A stretch of 64,000 nt of DNA, taken from contig NZ_FRBY01000001.1 in assembly GCF_900142735.1 (NCBI RefSeq), positions 496,001-560,000 of the forward strand, read 5' to 3'. The DNA comes from Flavobacterium saccharophilum. GTDB lineage: Bacteria; Bacteroidota; Bacteroidia; Flavobacteriales; Flavobacteriaceae. Below, piece by piece: positions 8,170 to 16,944 of this stretch; position 1 is the stretch's first letter; each line of letters opens with the position of its first letter. The notes under the pieces are model-generated. The model did not search any database. It worked only from the letters and a program-made list of their open reading frames with translations, and was not told where the DNA came from. Made by a program: the position numbers and the translations under genes.

Positions 8170-8192
8170 TCATTCTTTAAAATATTGAAATT

Positions 8193-8600
8193 ATGACAAA
8201 AGAAGATGCAATAGAAGAATTAATGTACCAAAGCGCCCAACATGAAAATATAACCAGTGAAAGATGGCAAAATGGTTTTCTCGGTCAATTACGTCCATTT
8301 AACAGAATTCTACATGAAGAAAATTATCATTTAATTATGCAGGCTTTGAAAGTTTTGGCACCAGAATTAGAAAAAGATTTTGTAGATAAAAAAATAATCT
8401 CTTCTGTTTGGGGAATTTGTCATTACGCAAGAATGTGGGCACTTTATCCTGAAGGAATGTTACAAAGTAATAATTTGATTACTAACGAACAAATATCAAA
8501 AATTGATGATTGGTTAGTTGATATATCATATACTGCTTCTTGCCTTCTTGAAGGTGCTATAGAGGAAGCTTTTTGGAATTATAAAGAACCCGATAATTAA
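8193..8600 (+). CDS. Protein of unknown function (135 aa)
   Basis: This is a soluble, acidic, probably all-helical protein with no signal peptide. It is rich in tryptophan and aromatic residues (ERWQNGFLGQLRPFNRILHEENYH, SVWGICHYARMWALYPEGM). I do not recognise the family. It starts 23 bases after trpS on the same strand and may be co-transcribed with it. The convergent dprA gene ends about 57 bases further on. Codon use looks like its neighbours. Confidence 0.65.
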   Translation: MTKEDAIEELMYQSAQHENITSERWQNGFLGQLRPFNRILHEENYHLIMQALKVLAPELEKDFVDKKIISSVWGICHYARMWALYPEGMLQSNNLITNEQISKIDDWLVDISYTASCLLEGAIEEAFWNYKEPDN

Positions 8601-8656
8601 GTGGAGATTCAAAACTGAACGGATATAATAGAACGGTTCTATTTGGCTTTTTTTAA

Positions 8657-9757
8657 TCAAATTGCTTCAAACAATTTCCCTGGCAAAGGCCGAATTACTC
8701 CTTTAAGTTCCATATTTAAAAGGAGACCTGAGATTTTATAAATCGGAAAATCACATTGAAGTGCAATAACATCCAGTAATTCTTTTCCGTTCTTGAGCAG
8801 GAAATCATAAATCTTTTGCTCTTCTACTTCTAATTCTACAAACAATTGTTTCTGTACGGGTTTTGACTTGTTTTCAATGTCCCAATTCAACACATAAACC
8901 AAATCTGCAGCGCTTGTCAGAACGTTTGCTTTTTGCGTTTTGATCAAATCATTACAGCCCTGGCTGTACTTGTCTGTAACACGCCCTGGAACGGCAAAAA
9001 CGTCGCGGTTATAATCATTCGCCAAGTTGGCCGTGATCAAAGACCCACCTTTATCTGCAGATTCGATTACAATTGTGGCTTCTGTCATTCCGGCCACAAT
9101 ACGATTTCGACGTACAAATTTCTCCTTATCCGGATTTGAGGAACTCCAGAATTCGGTTATGAATCCACCATTTTCTTCCATTCTGGCAATATATTTTTTG
9201 TGCGTTTTGGGATAAATCTGATTCAGGCCGTGTGCCAAAACTCCAATAGTCTGTAAGTTATTATCCATCGCCAATTGATGTGCAACAATATCAACGCCGT
9301 AAGCAAAACCACTAACGATTACAGGCTCAAGCGGCGCCAAATCTTCAATAAATTTTTTACAGAATTCCATTCCGTATGAGGTAATCTGCCTTGTTCCGAC
9401 AATACTGATTAACTTTTTGTTTTTTAAATTAATATTTCCAGAGGTAAAGATCAAAACAGGAGAATCTATACAATGTTTGAGTCGATCGGGATAATGTTCA
9501 TCCTGAAAAAAAGAAACATTTATAGCGTTCGATTTAATAAATTCTAATTCTTTATTCGCTTTTTCAAAGACAGTCTTATCTTTTAGATTCCGTAACAAAA
9601 CCGAACCAACTCCATCAATGCCAGCAATTTGATTACTTTTTACTTTGAAAATAGCTTCAGAATTCCCAAAATGCGTCAATAATTTTTTGGCCATAATATC
9701 ACCAATGCCATCTACTTTTAATAAGGCTAATAAATAAAATAATTCCTGGTCTGACAT
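8657..9757 (-). CDS. dprA: DNA-processing protein DprA
   Basis: DprA binds incoming single-stranded DNA and loads RecA during natural transformation. The 366 residues show an N-terminal helix-hairpin-helix region (LLALLKVDGIGDIMAKKLLTHFG), then a Rossmann-like core with ISIVGTRQITSYG at about 118-129, VSGFAYGVDIVAH at 148-160 and GGSLITANLANDYNRDVFAVPG. A C-terminal winged helix (EEQKIYDFLLKNGKELLDVIALQ...) completes it. This three-part architecture is the complete family form. It is monocistronic in view. A TATATTTG-like box lies upstream on its strand at 9831-9838. Confidence 0.94.
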   Translation of the reverse strand: MSDQELFYLLALLKVDGIGDIMAKKLLTHFGNSEAIFKVKSNQIAGIDGVGSVLLRNLKDKTVFEKANKELEFIKSNAINVSFFQDEHYPDRLKHCIDSPVLIFTSGNINLKNKKLISIVGTRQITSYGMEFCKKFIEDLAPLEPVIVSGFAYGVDIVAHQLAMDNNLQTIGVLAHGLNQIYPKTHKKYIARMEENGGFITEFWSSSNPDKEKFVRRNRIVAGMTEATIVIESADKGGSLITANLANDYNRDVFAVPGRVTDKYSQGCNDLIKTQKANVLTSAADLVYVLNWDIENKSKPVQKQLFVELEVEEQKIYDFLLKNGKELLDVIALQCDFPIYKISGLLLNMELKGVIRPLPGKLFEAI

Positions 9758-9980
9758 GGCTTCGAAAAAGATTATTGAAAGGATAAAAAATATCTTTTAA
9801 AAACAAATTATTTTGAAATTAAAAGAAGCGCAAATATATAAATTAGAAGTAAATTCTTATAAAAAAATAAATATTAAAGATTTCGCACCAGTTTTGACAA
9901 AAAGCTACTTTTATTTAAGTAACTGAAAACTAATTGTCTATAAAATTATCAGAATTGTTAATAAAAATTGTGAATAAAAT

Positions 9981-10010
9981 TTTGATAACTATATTGGATG
10001 TATAACTTTG
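9981..10010 (+). promoter_or_regulatory. Promoter that fixes the HU-SPOR start codon
   Basis: TTTG at 9981-9984, an 18-base spacer and TAACTTTG at 10003-10010 form a full consensus promoter. The ATG at 9998 lies inside this promoter, so translation must start at the ATG at 10016, five bases after the -7 box. Confidence 0.6.
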
Positions 10011-10015
10011 TTACT

Positions 10016-10978
10016 ATGAAAATCGAAACTTATATAGCACAGTTATTGTATCGTTATCAGTGTGTAACGGTTCCAGGGTTTGGAGCATTTTTAACCGAAA
10101 TTCAATCGGCGCAGCTTAATTCAAGTACAAATTCGTTTTCTCCACCGAGAAAAACGATCGCATTTAACAGTCTTTTGAAAAACAATGATGGTTTGTTGGC
10201 AAATCACATCGCGCTAACAGAAAAAACATCATATGGATTTGCTGTAAGTGCTATTGCATTTGAAGTCTTAAGCTGGCAAAAGACGTTAGAGGAATCTGGT
10301 GTTTTAAATATCAAAAACATCGGTGATATTCGTCTAAATGCCGATAATAATATGGTTTTCACTCCAAGTGATCAAACTAATTATCTAACGAGTTCTTTCG
10401 GTCTTAGTCCGTTTGTTGCTCCTATGGTAAAAAGAGAAATTTTTGAGAAAAAAATACAGGAAATTGAAGAATCGAAAGTATATCAATTACACGATTCTGA
10501 AGAGGAATCAAGATCTTCAAATTCGTTACTGAAATACGCGGCAATTTTTGTTTTAGGCCTTGGAATTACAGGAAGCATCGGTTATCCTTTGTACCAAAAT
10601 CAGATAACTACAAAAACACTTGTAGTAGAAAATGCGGTTCAGAAAAAAGTAGAGAATAAAATTCAGGAAGCTACATTCTTTATTGAGAATCCTTTGCCTG
10701 CAGTAACTTTATCTGTCGATTCTGCAAAAACAGAAGTTGTAAAAGTCATGCCTTATCATATTATGGCTGGTGCATACAGAAGTGAAGAAAATGCAAGAAA
10801 AGCGTATAATCAACTGATTAAAGATGGTTATGAGGCCCGAATGCTTGGTGAAAACAAGCACGGCTTATTCCCGGTTTTATACGGAAGTTATGCTACAATG
10901 TCTGAAGCTCAAAAAGCACAAAAAGAAATACAAAAAGGTGAAAATCCAGATGCCTGGATTCTAGTCGAAAATTTATAA
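10016..10978 (+). CDS. HU-like domain plus SPOR domain membrane protein
   Basis: This 320-residue protein joins three parts. The N-terminal HU-CCDC81-like region (KIETYIAQLLYRYQCVTVPGFG to about residue 125) resembles the HU/IHF DNA-binding fold. A single membrane helix lies near 172-195 (YAAIFVLGLGITGSIGYPLY). A C-terminal SPOR domain (about 245-320, YHIMAGAYRSEENARKAYNQL...VLYGSYATMSEAQKA) belongs to a family that binds denuded peptidoglycan at the division septum. The predicted topology puts the HU-like part in the cytoplasm and SPOR in the periplasm. I chose 10016 because the consensus promoter covers the in-frame ATG at 9998. A terminator follows at 10984. Confidence 0.88.
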   Translation: MKIETYIAQLLYRYQCVTVPGFGAFLTEIQSAQLNSSTNSFSPPRKTIAFNSLLKNNDGLLANHIALTEKTSYGFAVSAIAFEVLSWQKTLEESGVLNIKNIGDIRLNADNNMVFTPSDQTNYLTSSFGLSPFVAPMVKREIFEKKIQEIEESKVYQLHDSEEESRSSNSLLKYAAIFVLGLGITGSIGYPLYQNQITTKTLVVENAVQKKVENKIQEATFFIENPLPAVTLSVDSAKTEVVKVMPYHIMAGAYRSEENARKAYNQLIKDGYEARMLGENKHGLFPVLYGSYATMSEAQKAQKEIQKGENPDAWILVENL

Positions 10979-10983
10979 CATTC

Positions 10984-11018
10984 AAAAAGCCTAATCAGAA
11001 GATTAGGCTTTTTTTTTA
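10984..11018 (+). terminator. Terminator of the HU-SPOR gene
   Basis: A perfect 13-bp stem (AAAAAGCCTAATC/GATTAGGCTTTTT) with an AGAA loop is followed by a T-run. Confidence 0.9.
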
Positions 11019-11030
11019 ATTTATTCCTTA

Positions 11031-11060
11031 AAAACCTGTTTCATGTGGAACAGGTTTTTT
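11031..11060 (-). terminator. Terminator hairpin with a parS-like stem
   Basis: AAAACCTGTTTCATGTGGAA and its continuation form a near-palindrome flanked by A and T runs, ending the 11059-11820 gene. The centre TGTTTCATGTGGAACA (11037-11052) differs from the parS consensus by one base in the CACGTG core. Confidence 0.65.
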
Positions 11061-11820
11061 ATTTGGCAATTATCTTAGCGTTCTGAGAAAGAATCACCTT
11101 ACCGCCCTGATAAATAGTTAGTTTCGCCGGAGGCTCATTTTTTTCGCCAGCTACTATAAAGGCACATTCATATGTATAATTTTCCTTCTTAAATTCATAT
11201 TGATGGTTTCCTCCGCTCCCTTCTACAACAAAATTCCCTCTATAAATTATCAAATCAGGTTTTTCACTCATCGCCCTCTCAATTGGCCAGGAAACATAAC
11301 GATAATTCTCATTTCCCAGATTATCAATTCTGATTCTGAATTTTTCTGTTTCCAGAACACAGACCGGTTTTAGAAAAAAGGCAATACTGGAATCCAGTTC
11401 CTTCTTTTGAGCAGCAATCAGTTTCTTTTTGAGGTCAATCTCTGCTTTTGATTGGTAATTAACACTGGTCAAACGTCCGTCAAAATCCATCCAGACATTA
11501 CCTTTATTTAGCATTATACCACGCCAATCCATATCAGTCCAATCTTTTGCGGGATCCGATTTTGTAATTTCATTTTTTAAAGTGGTATCGAAAATTTCAT
11601 CATAACGTTTGATAAAATCAGCTTTATCAAGAACATCTGGTATTGGATATTCACGTTTTAAAGGATAAGCAACCATGTCCGCAATAGCGTCTTTCTTATC
11701 ACTTTTAATGGTATCGATAAGGCTTTTTATACATTTTTGATACTCAGGTTTTACCGTTTGAGCTGAAACGAAACCACACAAAAACAGTACTAAAACCAGA
11801 AACAGATTTACTTTTTTCAT
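11059..11820 (-). CDS. Secreted protein of unknown function, tandem paralog 1
   Basis: The protein has 253 residues with a signal peptide (MKKVNLFLVLVLFLCGFVSA). It is colinear with and clearly homologous to the neighbour at 11988-12746. Shared blocks include YPLKREYPIP/YPLGREYPIP, KADFIKRYD, SDPAKDW, WRGIMLNKGN/WRGIMLGQGD, VNYQSKAE and VLETEKFRIRIDNLGNENYRY. It is probably periplasmic or outer-membrane-facing. I do not recognise a named family. The gene probably arose by tandem duplication. Its 3' end overlaps a hairpin terminator. Confidence 0.75.
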   Translation of the reverse strand: MKKVNLFLVLVLFLCGFVSAQTVKPEYQKCIKSLIDTIKSDKKDAIADMVAYPLKREYPIPDVLDKADFIKRYDEIFDTTLKNEITKSDPAKDWTDMDWRGIMLNKGNVWMDFDGRLTSVNYQSKAEIDLKKKLIAAQKKELDSSIAFFLKPVCVLETEKFRIRIDNLGNENYRYVSWPIERAMSEKPDLIIYRGNFVVEGSGGNHQYEFKKENYTYECAFIVAGEKNEPPAKLTIYQGGKVILSQNAKIIAK

Positions 11821-11956
11821 ATTAAAAACACTTTAATTGATTATTAATCTGATTATTAAGTTCCAAATATAAAAGTAATTAATTTATGTCTTCACATAAA
11901 AAACTTTAAGGTTATAACGCATTAATTCAGCTCATTATTATTTTGATAAAAACCAA

Positions 11957-11985
11957 AAAACCTGTTCCACATGAAACAGGTTCTT
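11957..11985 (-). terminator. Terminator hairpin with a parS-like stem (second copy)
   Basis: Hairpin centred on TGTTCCACATGAAACA (11963-11978) flanked by A-runs, which become U-runs on the minus strand. It ends the 11988-12746 gene. It is the sister of the hairpin at 11031-11060 but in the opposite base arrangement. Confidence 0.65.
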
Positions 11986-11987
11986 TC

Positions 11988-12746
11988 TTATTTGGTCACT
12001 ATTTTTGCGTTTTGATTGAGTATCTCTTTTCCATTCTGTGAGATTGATAAATAAGCCGGAGGAGAATCATCTGTACCAATCACAATGATATAACATTCAT
12101 ACAAATAAGCATCTTTTTTAAATTCGTAATGGCTATTACCTCCACTTCCATCTGAGATCCATTTTCCGTTAGTGATTATCAAATTAGGCTTTTGACTCAT
12201 AGGCTTTTTAATGGCCCAGGAAGCATATCTGTAATTATCGTTTCCTAAGTCATCAATTCTAACTCTAAATTTAGAAGTTTCTAAAACATAAACCGGAGCT
12301 TTAAAAATGGCTATTGATGGGTGTAGTTTTCCTTTTTCGCCTGCAATCAATTTGTTTTTAAGATCTTTCTCGGCCTGCGATTGGTAATTTATTGTACTTA
12401 CTTTGCCGGTTGTATCCATCCAAATATCACCCTGACCTAGCATAATGCCACGCCAACCCATTTCAAACCAATCTTTTGCGGGATTTGAACTTATGATTTC
12501 CTTCTTCAGCGTTGCATCAAAAATTTGGTCGTATCTTTTTATAAAATCGGCTTTATTTTTAACGGCAGGAATTGGATATTCTCTTCCAAGCGGATAACGA
12601 ATAAAAGCTGCCACTCCTTCTTTGTTGTTACTTTTTATATTGGCAATAAAGCTTTTAACGAATTTTTGATAGGCTGGTTTTAAATCCTGACCGGAAATAT
12701 TTTGAATGCCTAAAGCAAAAAATATGATGTAAATTATCTTTCTCAT
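11988..12746 (-). CDS. Secreted protein of unknown function, tandem paralog 2
   Basis: This 252-residue protein has a signal peptide (MRKIIYIIFFALGIQNISG) and aligns along its whole length with the downstream paralog at 11059-11820. The mature protein begins QDLKPAYQKFVKSFIANIKSNNKEGVAAFIRYPL, is mixed alpha/beta, and ends with YECYIIVIGTDDSPPAYLSI. It contains no cysteine-based lipobox and no T9SS tail. Function unknown. The two copies lie 167 bases apart, each with its own terminator, so they are probably separate units. Confidence 0.75.
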   Translation of the reverse strand: MRKIIYIIFFALGIQNISGQDLKPAYQKFVKSFIANIKSNNKEGVAAFIRYPLGREYPIPAVKNKADFIKRYDQIFDATLKKEIISSNPAKDWFEMGWRGIMLGQGDIWMDTTGKVSTINYQSQAEKDLKNKLIAGEKGKLHPSIAIFKAPVYVLETSKFRVRIDDLGNDNYRYASWAIKKPMSQKPNLIITNGKWISDGSGGNSHYEFKKDAYLYECYIIVIGTDDSPPAYLSISQNGKEILNQNAKIVTK

Positions 12747-12815
12747 AATTTTCTATTTTACATAATGTTTGAATGATTTGTTCTACTTTCAAACACTAAG
12801 TTACAAAATAGAAAA

Positions 12816-15095
12816 TCAATTGATGCTGGCTTTGAACATTTTAAGTTCGTCCCAGGTGAATTCATCACCGTGTTTCTCTTTCAGACCATTCAGAGATTCT
12901 TCCTGATAAAACTCAAAAGCTTCTCTTAAAGCCAGGATTTTATCGTACGACAGGACATCAGAAATATCAACTTTCTTCGCCTGAATTAATTTAACCAAAT
13001 GCAATTCAATAGTTTGAACATTAAGTTTTCTAATTCTGGCAATATCCTGAATGGAGTTTTTCTCCAGCCATAAATCATGCGTTTCTTCAACTGTAGTCTT
13101 CTTTATTTCTTTTGGCGTACTTTTATCTAATTTTCTGGCTGTATAACGCACTGTAGGTTCATCCAATTTAAAAATATCAGTATTCAACATATTAAATTCC
13201 TCGCGTATCTTAGAAACCTTGTCCGTTTTATAGTTTTTAATCGCTGTAGACGTCAATTTCTCTTTACAGATGGTTTCACCTGCAACAACAATTTCGATGA
13301 GTAATTTGGCCTTCATTAAGCGCAAAACAGCTTTGGTCTGCAAATCGTCCAAAAGAGCTAGTTCTTCGTAAAATTCCTTTACTTTTTTAAACTTCTGAAT
13401 TTCAGCCATTTTCTGCAAAAGATCGGTTACCAGCTTGTCCATAGATTTGAAAAAGTAATCGTAGGCCGCCACTACCCTTTCCTGCACAAAATATAAATCG
13501 ACATTTTCTTTGCTGAAAATTTTATTGAGCTGCTGAATGAATTTCTGCGAAGGATCAACCAACGAATCGATTGTTTCTAAACGCTTGTGTGCCCAAACGG
13601 AATGTTTCGCTTTTTCTGAATTAACCGCATTTTCATTATAACTAAAACGATGATTTCGCCATTCCTGAGCTAAATCTGTCCAGTTAAAACTGTTAATCAA
13701 ATAGTTATGAATAAAGTTTTTAGTTTCAAAGTGCAATGAATTTTTCAGGACTTCTTCCGTCGCTTTATTCAAAGCATAGTCCATTACATCCTGGTCGTTC
13801 GAAATACCATTCATTTGCAGCGGAGAAAGCAAAATAAGGCCGTTTAAAGACGTTAAACGCGATAATGCAACATAGGCTTGTCCAGGAACAAAAACTTGCG
13901 ATACATCGAGCGCAGCTTTCTCAAAAGTTAATCCCTGGCTTTTATGCACCGTAATCGCCCAGGCCAATTTTAGCGGATAGTGCGCAAATGTGCCTAAAAC
14001 TTCCTCTTCAATCTCTTTTGTGAGCTCGTTTACTTTGTAGCGAATGTTTTTCCATTCGTACTTCTCCACTTCAATCGTTTTATTCTCCTCCGGAAAATGA
14101 ACAAAAATTTCTTCGGGCGAAAGGGATTTGATAACGCCCATTTTCCCATTAAAATAGCGCTTTTCAAAAGACAAATCATTCTTTACAAACATAACTTGTG
14201 CGCCAATCTTTAGCTTCAGATTTTCTTCAACAGGAAATATTTTTTCAGGAAAATCTCCCACCACAAAAGGCTGATAAGCGTATTCATTACCCGCTAAATC
14301 ACCTATAGCCTGTTCATTCATCGAATCAGCTTTCGCATTATGTGTGGTCAATGTTATATAACCAGGATTGTTCTTTAAATCGAAATCGGGTTTTACATAT
14401 TCATTCAAAATCTGAATATCCTGTGGTGTAATCTGATTGTTTCGGAGATTGTTCAAAACCGAAATGAATTTATCATCACTCTGGCGATAAATCTTCGATA
14501 ATTCAATGTATAAAGGTGGATTTTGCTGAATTACATGCGAATGAAAAAAGAATTTTCCTTTGTAATAATTACGCAAAGTGCGCCATTCTTCATCCCGAAT
14601 TACGGGCGGCAATTGCAGTAAATCCCCAATAAACAGCACCTGAACACCTCCAAAAGCACGTGTATTTCGGCGAACCGTCTGCATCATAAAATCAATCGCA
14701 TCAAGCAAATCGGCACGTAGCATACTCACTTCATCAATAATCAGCAATTCCATGTTTCTGATCACATTACGCTTTACATTATTCATTTTGAAATGCCTGC
14801 GTAACGACTCTTTATTTTCAAATTTTACCGTTTCTGTAAACTGTGAACTCTCCTCATAAGTCGGTAAAAAAGCCGAAAATGGAAGTTGAAACATCGAATG
14901 AATGGTCACGCCGCCAGCATTTAGGGCTGCAATTCCGGTAGGTGCCACCACCACGGTGTTTTTATGTGTAGTCGCAATGATTTCGCGCAATAAAGTCGTC
15001 TTTCCTGTACCTGCTTTACCAGTCAGAAATATAGATTTTTGCGTTTGATTGATGAATTGTAAGGTGTAAGCAGCAGCTTCTGAAACGTTTTGCAT
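12816..15095 (-). CDS. ATP-dependent DNA helicase, Pif1/RecD-like, with C-terminal HTH
   Basis: This 759-residue superfamily 1 helicase has a P-loop GKAGTGKT at about 26-33, Walker B LLIIDEVSM at about 117, a motif III region (FGGVQVLFIGDLLQLPPV) and the C-terminal helicase motif LAWAITVHKSQGLTFEKAALDVS...YVALSRLTSL near 385-425. A long helical extension follows. It ends with a helix-turn-helix resembling the HTH_40 family (HDLWLEKNSIQDIARIRKLNVQTIELHL) at about 655-705. Such proteins are common in Bacteroidota. A role in replication or repair is inferred from the family only. Confidence 0.9.
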   Translation of the reverse strand: MQNVSEAAAYTLQFINQTQKSIFLTGKAGTGKTTLLREIIATTHKNTVVVAPTGIAALNAGGVTIHSMFQLPFSAFLPTYEESSQFTETVKFENKESLRRHFKMNNVKRNVIRNMELLIIDEVSMLRADLLDAIDFMMQTVRRNTRAFGGVQVLFIGDLLQLPPVIRDEEWRTLRNYYKGKFFFHSHVIQQNPPLYIELSKIYRQSDDKFISVLNNLRNNQITPQDIQILNEYVKPDFDLKNNPGYITLTTHNAKADSMNEQAIGDLAGNEYAYQPFVVGDFPEKIFPVEENLKLKIGAQVMFVKNDLSFEKRYFNGKMGVIKSLSPEEIFVHFPEENKTIEVEKYEWKNIRYKVNELTKEIEEEVLGTFAHYPLKLAWAITVHKSQGLTFEKAALDVSQVFVPGQAYVALSRLTSLNGLILLSPLQMNGISNDQDVMDYALNKATEEVLKNSLHFETKNFIHNYLINSFNWTDLAQEWRNHRFSYNENAVNSEKAKHSVWAHKRLETIDSLVDPSQKFIQQLNKIFSKENVDLYFVQERVVAAYDYFFKSMDKLVTDLLQKMAEIQKFKKVKEFYEELALLDDLQTKAVLRLMKAKLLIEIVVAGETICKEKLTSTAIKNYKTDKVSKIREEFNMLNTDIFKLDEPTVRYTARKLDKSTPKEIKKTTVEETHDLWLEKNSIQDIARIRKLNVQTIELHLVKLIQAKKVDISDVLSYDKILALREAFEFYQEESLNGLKEKHGDEFTWDELKMFKASIN

Positions 15096-15136
15096 TGGGC
15101 GTGTATTGAAATACCAAAAGTATCGCCTTTTTATAA

Positions 15137-15171
15137 AAGAAAAAACCTAAATCTTTGCAGATTTAGGTTTT
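15137..15171 (-). terminator. Terminator of the OmpH-like gene
   Basis: AAAACCTAAATC (15142-15153) pairs with GATTTAGGTTTT (15160-15171) around a TTTGCA loop. The A-run on its left becomes the U-run for the leftward transcript. Confidence 0.85.
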
Positions 15172-15194
15172 AAATTTAGTTAGTTTGTTTGGTA

Positions 15195-15764
15195 TTATTT
15201 TTTAGCTTCTTCTTTAGCCGGAGCTTCCGTTTTAGGCTCAGCTTTATATTTATCGTTCAAAGCTTTAATGATGTCTTTTGTGATGTCATATTTCTCTTCA
15301 GCATATAAAATAGATGCTGCATCTCCTGTACCGTAGATATAAGAATAACCGTTTTTCTTACCGTAATCTTTGATGAATTTTTTAACTCCACTGATTAGAG
15401 AATCCATTTCAACACCACTTTCTTGTTGCAATTGTTGAGATAATGCTTGTTGAGCATAACCCAATTGTTGCTCTCTTTTTTGCAATTCAGCTCCTCTTTG
15501 TTGTGCCCAAGCTTGTCCGTTTGCTTGTGCCTGACTTTGAAAATTAGCAGCGTCTTGTTTAAAACGAGTAATTTCCGCTTGTAGCTGTCTTCCTTTTTCT
15601 TCTGCCTGAGCTTTGTATTTTGCCTCAAGATCTTTCGCTTCAGTGTACTCCTTCATTAAAACTGAAGTATCAACGTAAGCTGTTTTTACTTCCTTAACCT
15701 CTGTTGCTTTATTACACGAAACAACCAAAATTGAAAGTGCGATAATTACTAATGCTTTTTTCAT
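15195..15764 (-). CDS. OmpH/Skp-family periplasmic chaperone-like lipoprotein
   Basis: This 189-residue protein has a lipoprotein signal (MKKALVIIALSILVVSC, cysteine at 17). The mature part contains the Skp/OmpH core: a TAYVDTSVLMKEY strand, a long glutamine- and alanine-rich coiled coil (about 45-115) and a closing GYSYIYGTGDAASILYAEEKYDITKDIIKALN segment. Skp-like proteins hold unfolded outer-membrane proteins in the periplasm. The tail is a Lys/Glu/Pro low-complexity stretch. It has its own terminator and an upstream TATTTTTG box on its strand (around 15800). Confidence 0.88.
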   Translation of the reverse strand: MKKALVIIALSILVVSCNKATEVKEVKTAYVDTSVLMKEYTEAKDLEAKYKAQAEEKGRQLQAEITRFKQDAANFQSQAQANGQAWAQQRGAELQKREQQLGYAQQALSQQLQQESGVEMDSLISGVKKFIKDYGKKNGYSYIYGTGDAASILYAEEKYDITKDIIKALNDKYKAEPKTEAPAKEEAKK

Positions 15765-15998
15765 TTTCTAAATTTCTATTTTTTTAATGTATTGAAGACA
15801 AAAATATAAAAAAATAAATAGCACCAACATAAAGTTTAAAAAATGCTATAATTTTATGATATTGTTTTTATTTATGGAAAGAAAAATGTCAATAATTCAA
15901 CACTATTAAAACCGGCTTTAATAGCTTTTATTAGAAACGTTTTCTCAAAAAAGACATAAATTCCCCTCAATAAAGGCAAAAAGATGCCAGAAACGCGC

Positions 15999-16859
15999 TT
16001 AAATTACGTTTTGCTTGTTTTTTAAGACATAAATGTGGGATGAATACTCTTTTGTACTACTCGCTTTTAAATTTGATTTTAATCCGACCAAAAAAGCACT
16101 GATATAGTTCATTTTTCCGGTTTTGTATTTTTCGGATAATAAACTCACATAAAAAGAATCAAATTTCATTGGAAGCACTTTTTCCAATTTTATATCTACT
16201 TTTTCAAAAAGCGATTGAATGGCTTTTTTTGAGAAATGCCAAAAATGAATTGGCACATCATAAGCTGCCCAAAATTCATTATAATATTTTGCGTCGTATG
16301 ATTTAAAATTTGGAACCGCAACAATTAATGTTCCAGTTGGTTTTAGCAAACGCTTTAATTCCTGAATTTGAAGTTCTAAATTTGGAACGTGTTCCAAAAC
16401 GTGCCACATTGTAATCACGTCAAAAGAATTATTTTTAAGTGCATCAATTTCGTTCACGAAAGAAATTCCTTTTTGTATCGCAATATTTTTTGCCCGCTCG
16501 CTTGGCTCCACTCCAACAGTTTCCCAACCGTCATTTTTTGCTGTCAATAAAAAATCTCCAGTTCCGGCACCAATGTCTAAAATTCTTCCTTTATGCTGTT
16601 GTTCAGAATTTATTAAATTCAATTTATTTTTCAGCGCAATATTTTTTACAAAATGATACGCTTTTTCAAATAGCGAACGTTTATTATCCGTGTGCGAAAT
16701 ATAATCTTCGCTTTCATAATATCTCCCAAGATTTTCCAAAGCGGGTTGTGGAGATGTAATCAACATGTCTAAAGTTTCATCATGATACAACTCAAAAATT
16801 TCTTTCGAAACAGAATGGTCTTTTACAGTAAGAAAATGTTTTTTATTTAAAACGTCCAT
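15999..16859 (-). CDS. Class I SAM-dependent methyltransferase
   Basis: This 286-residue protein has the SAM-binding motif I RILDIGAGTGDFLLTA at about 91-106, motif II VGVEPSERAKNIA, and the FDVITMWHVLEHVPNLELQIQEL and LLKPTGTLIVAVPNF segments typical of methyltransferase type 11/23 proteins. The substrate is not evident. An N-terminal DHSVSKEIFELYHDETLDML region is shared with flavobacterial homologues. It lies downstream of mnmG on the same strand, separated by 173 bases that contain a parS-like site and an inverted repeat. Confidence 0.85.
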   Translation of the reverse strand: MDVLNKKHFLTVKDHSVSKEIFELYHDETLDMLITSPQPALENLGRYYESEDYISHTDNKRSLFEKAYHFVKNIALKNKLNLINSEQQHKGRILDIGAGTGDFLLTAKNDGWETVGVEPSERAKNIAIQKGISFVNEIDALKNNSFDVITMWHVLEHVPNLELQIQELKRLLKPTGTLIVAVPNFKSYDAKYYNEFWAAYDVPIHFWHFSKKAIQSLFEKVDIKLEKVLPMKFDSFYVSLLSEKYKTGKMNYISAFLVGLKSNLKASSTKEYSSHIYVLKNKQNVI

Positions 16860-16917
16860 TTTATATTATAGGTTTTTTAATAGGATTTGGTAAAATATAT
16901 TTTTAAGGCTTATAAAT

Positions 16918-16933
16918 AGTTTCACGTGGAACA
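16918..16933. promoter_or_regulatory. parS-like site 1
   Basis: AGTTTCACGTGGAACA matches the general ParB-binding consensus TGTTNCACGTGAAACA (read on either strand) at 15 of 16 positions. Confidence 0.6.
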
Positions 16934-16944
16934 ATTAAAAAATT

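Noticed and set aside
9998..10015. Upstream ATG for the HU-SPOR gene
   Set aside because: It lies within the consensus promoter; the next in-frame ATG at 10016 fits both promoter and domain start.
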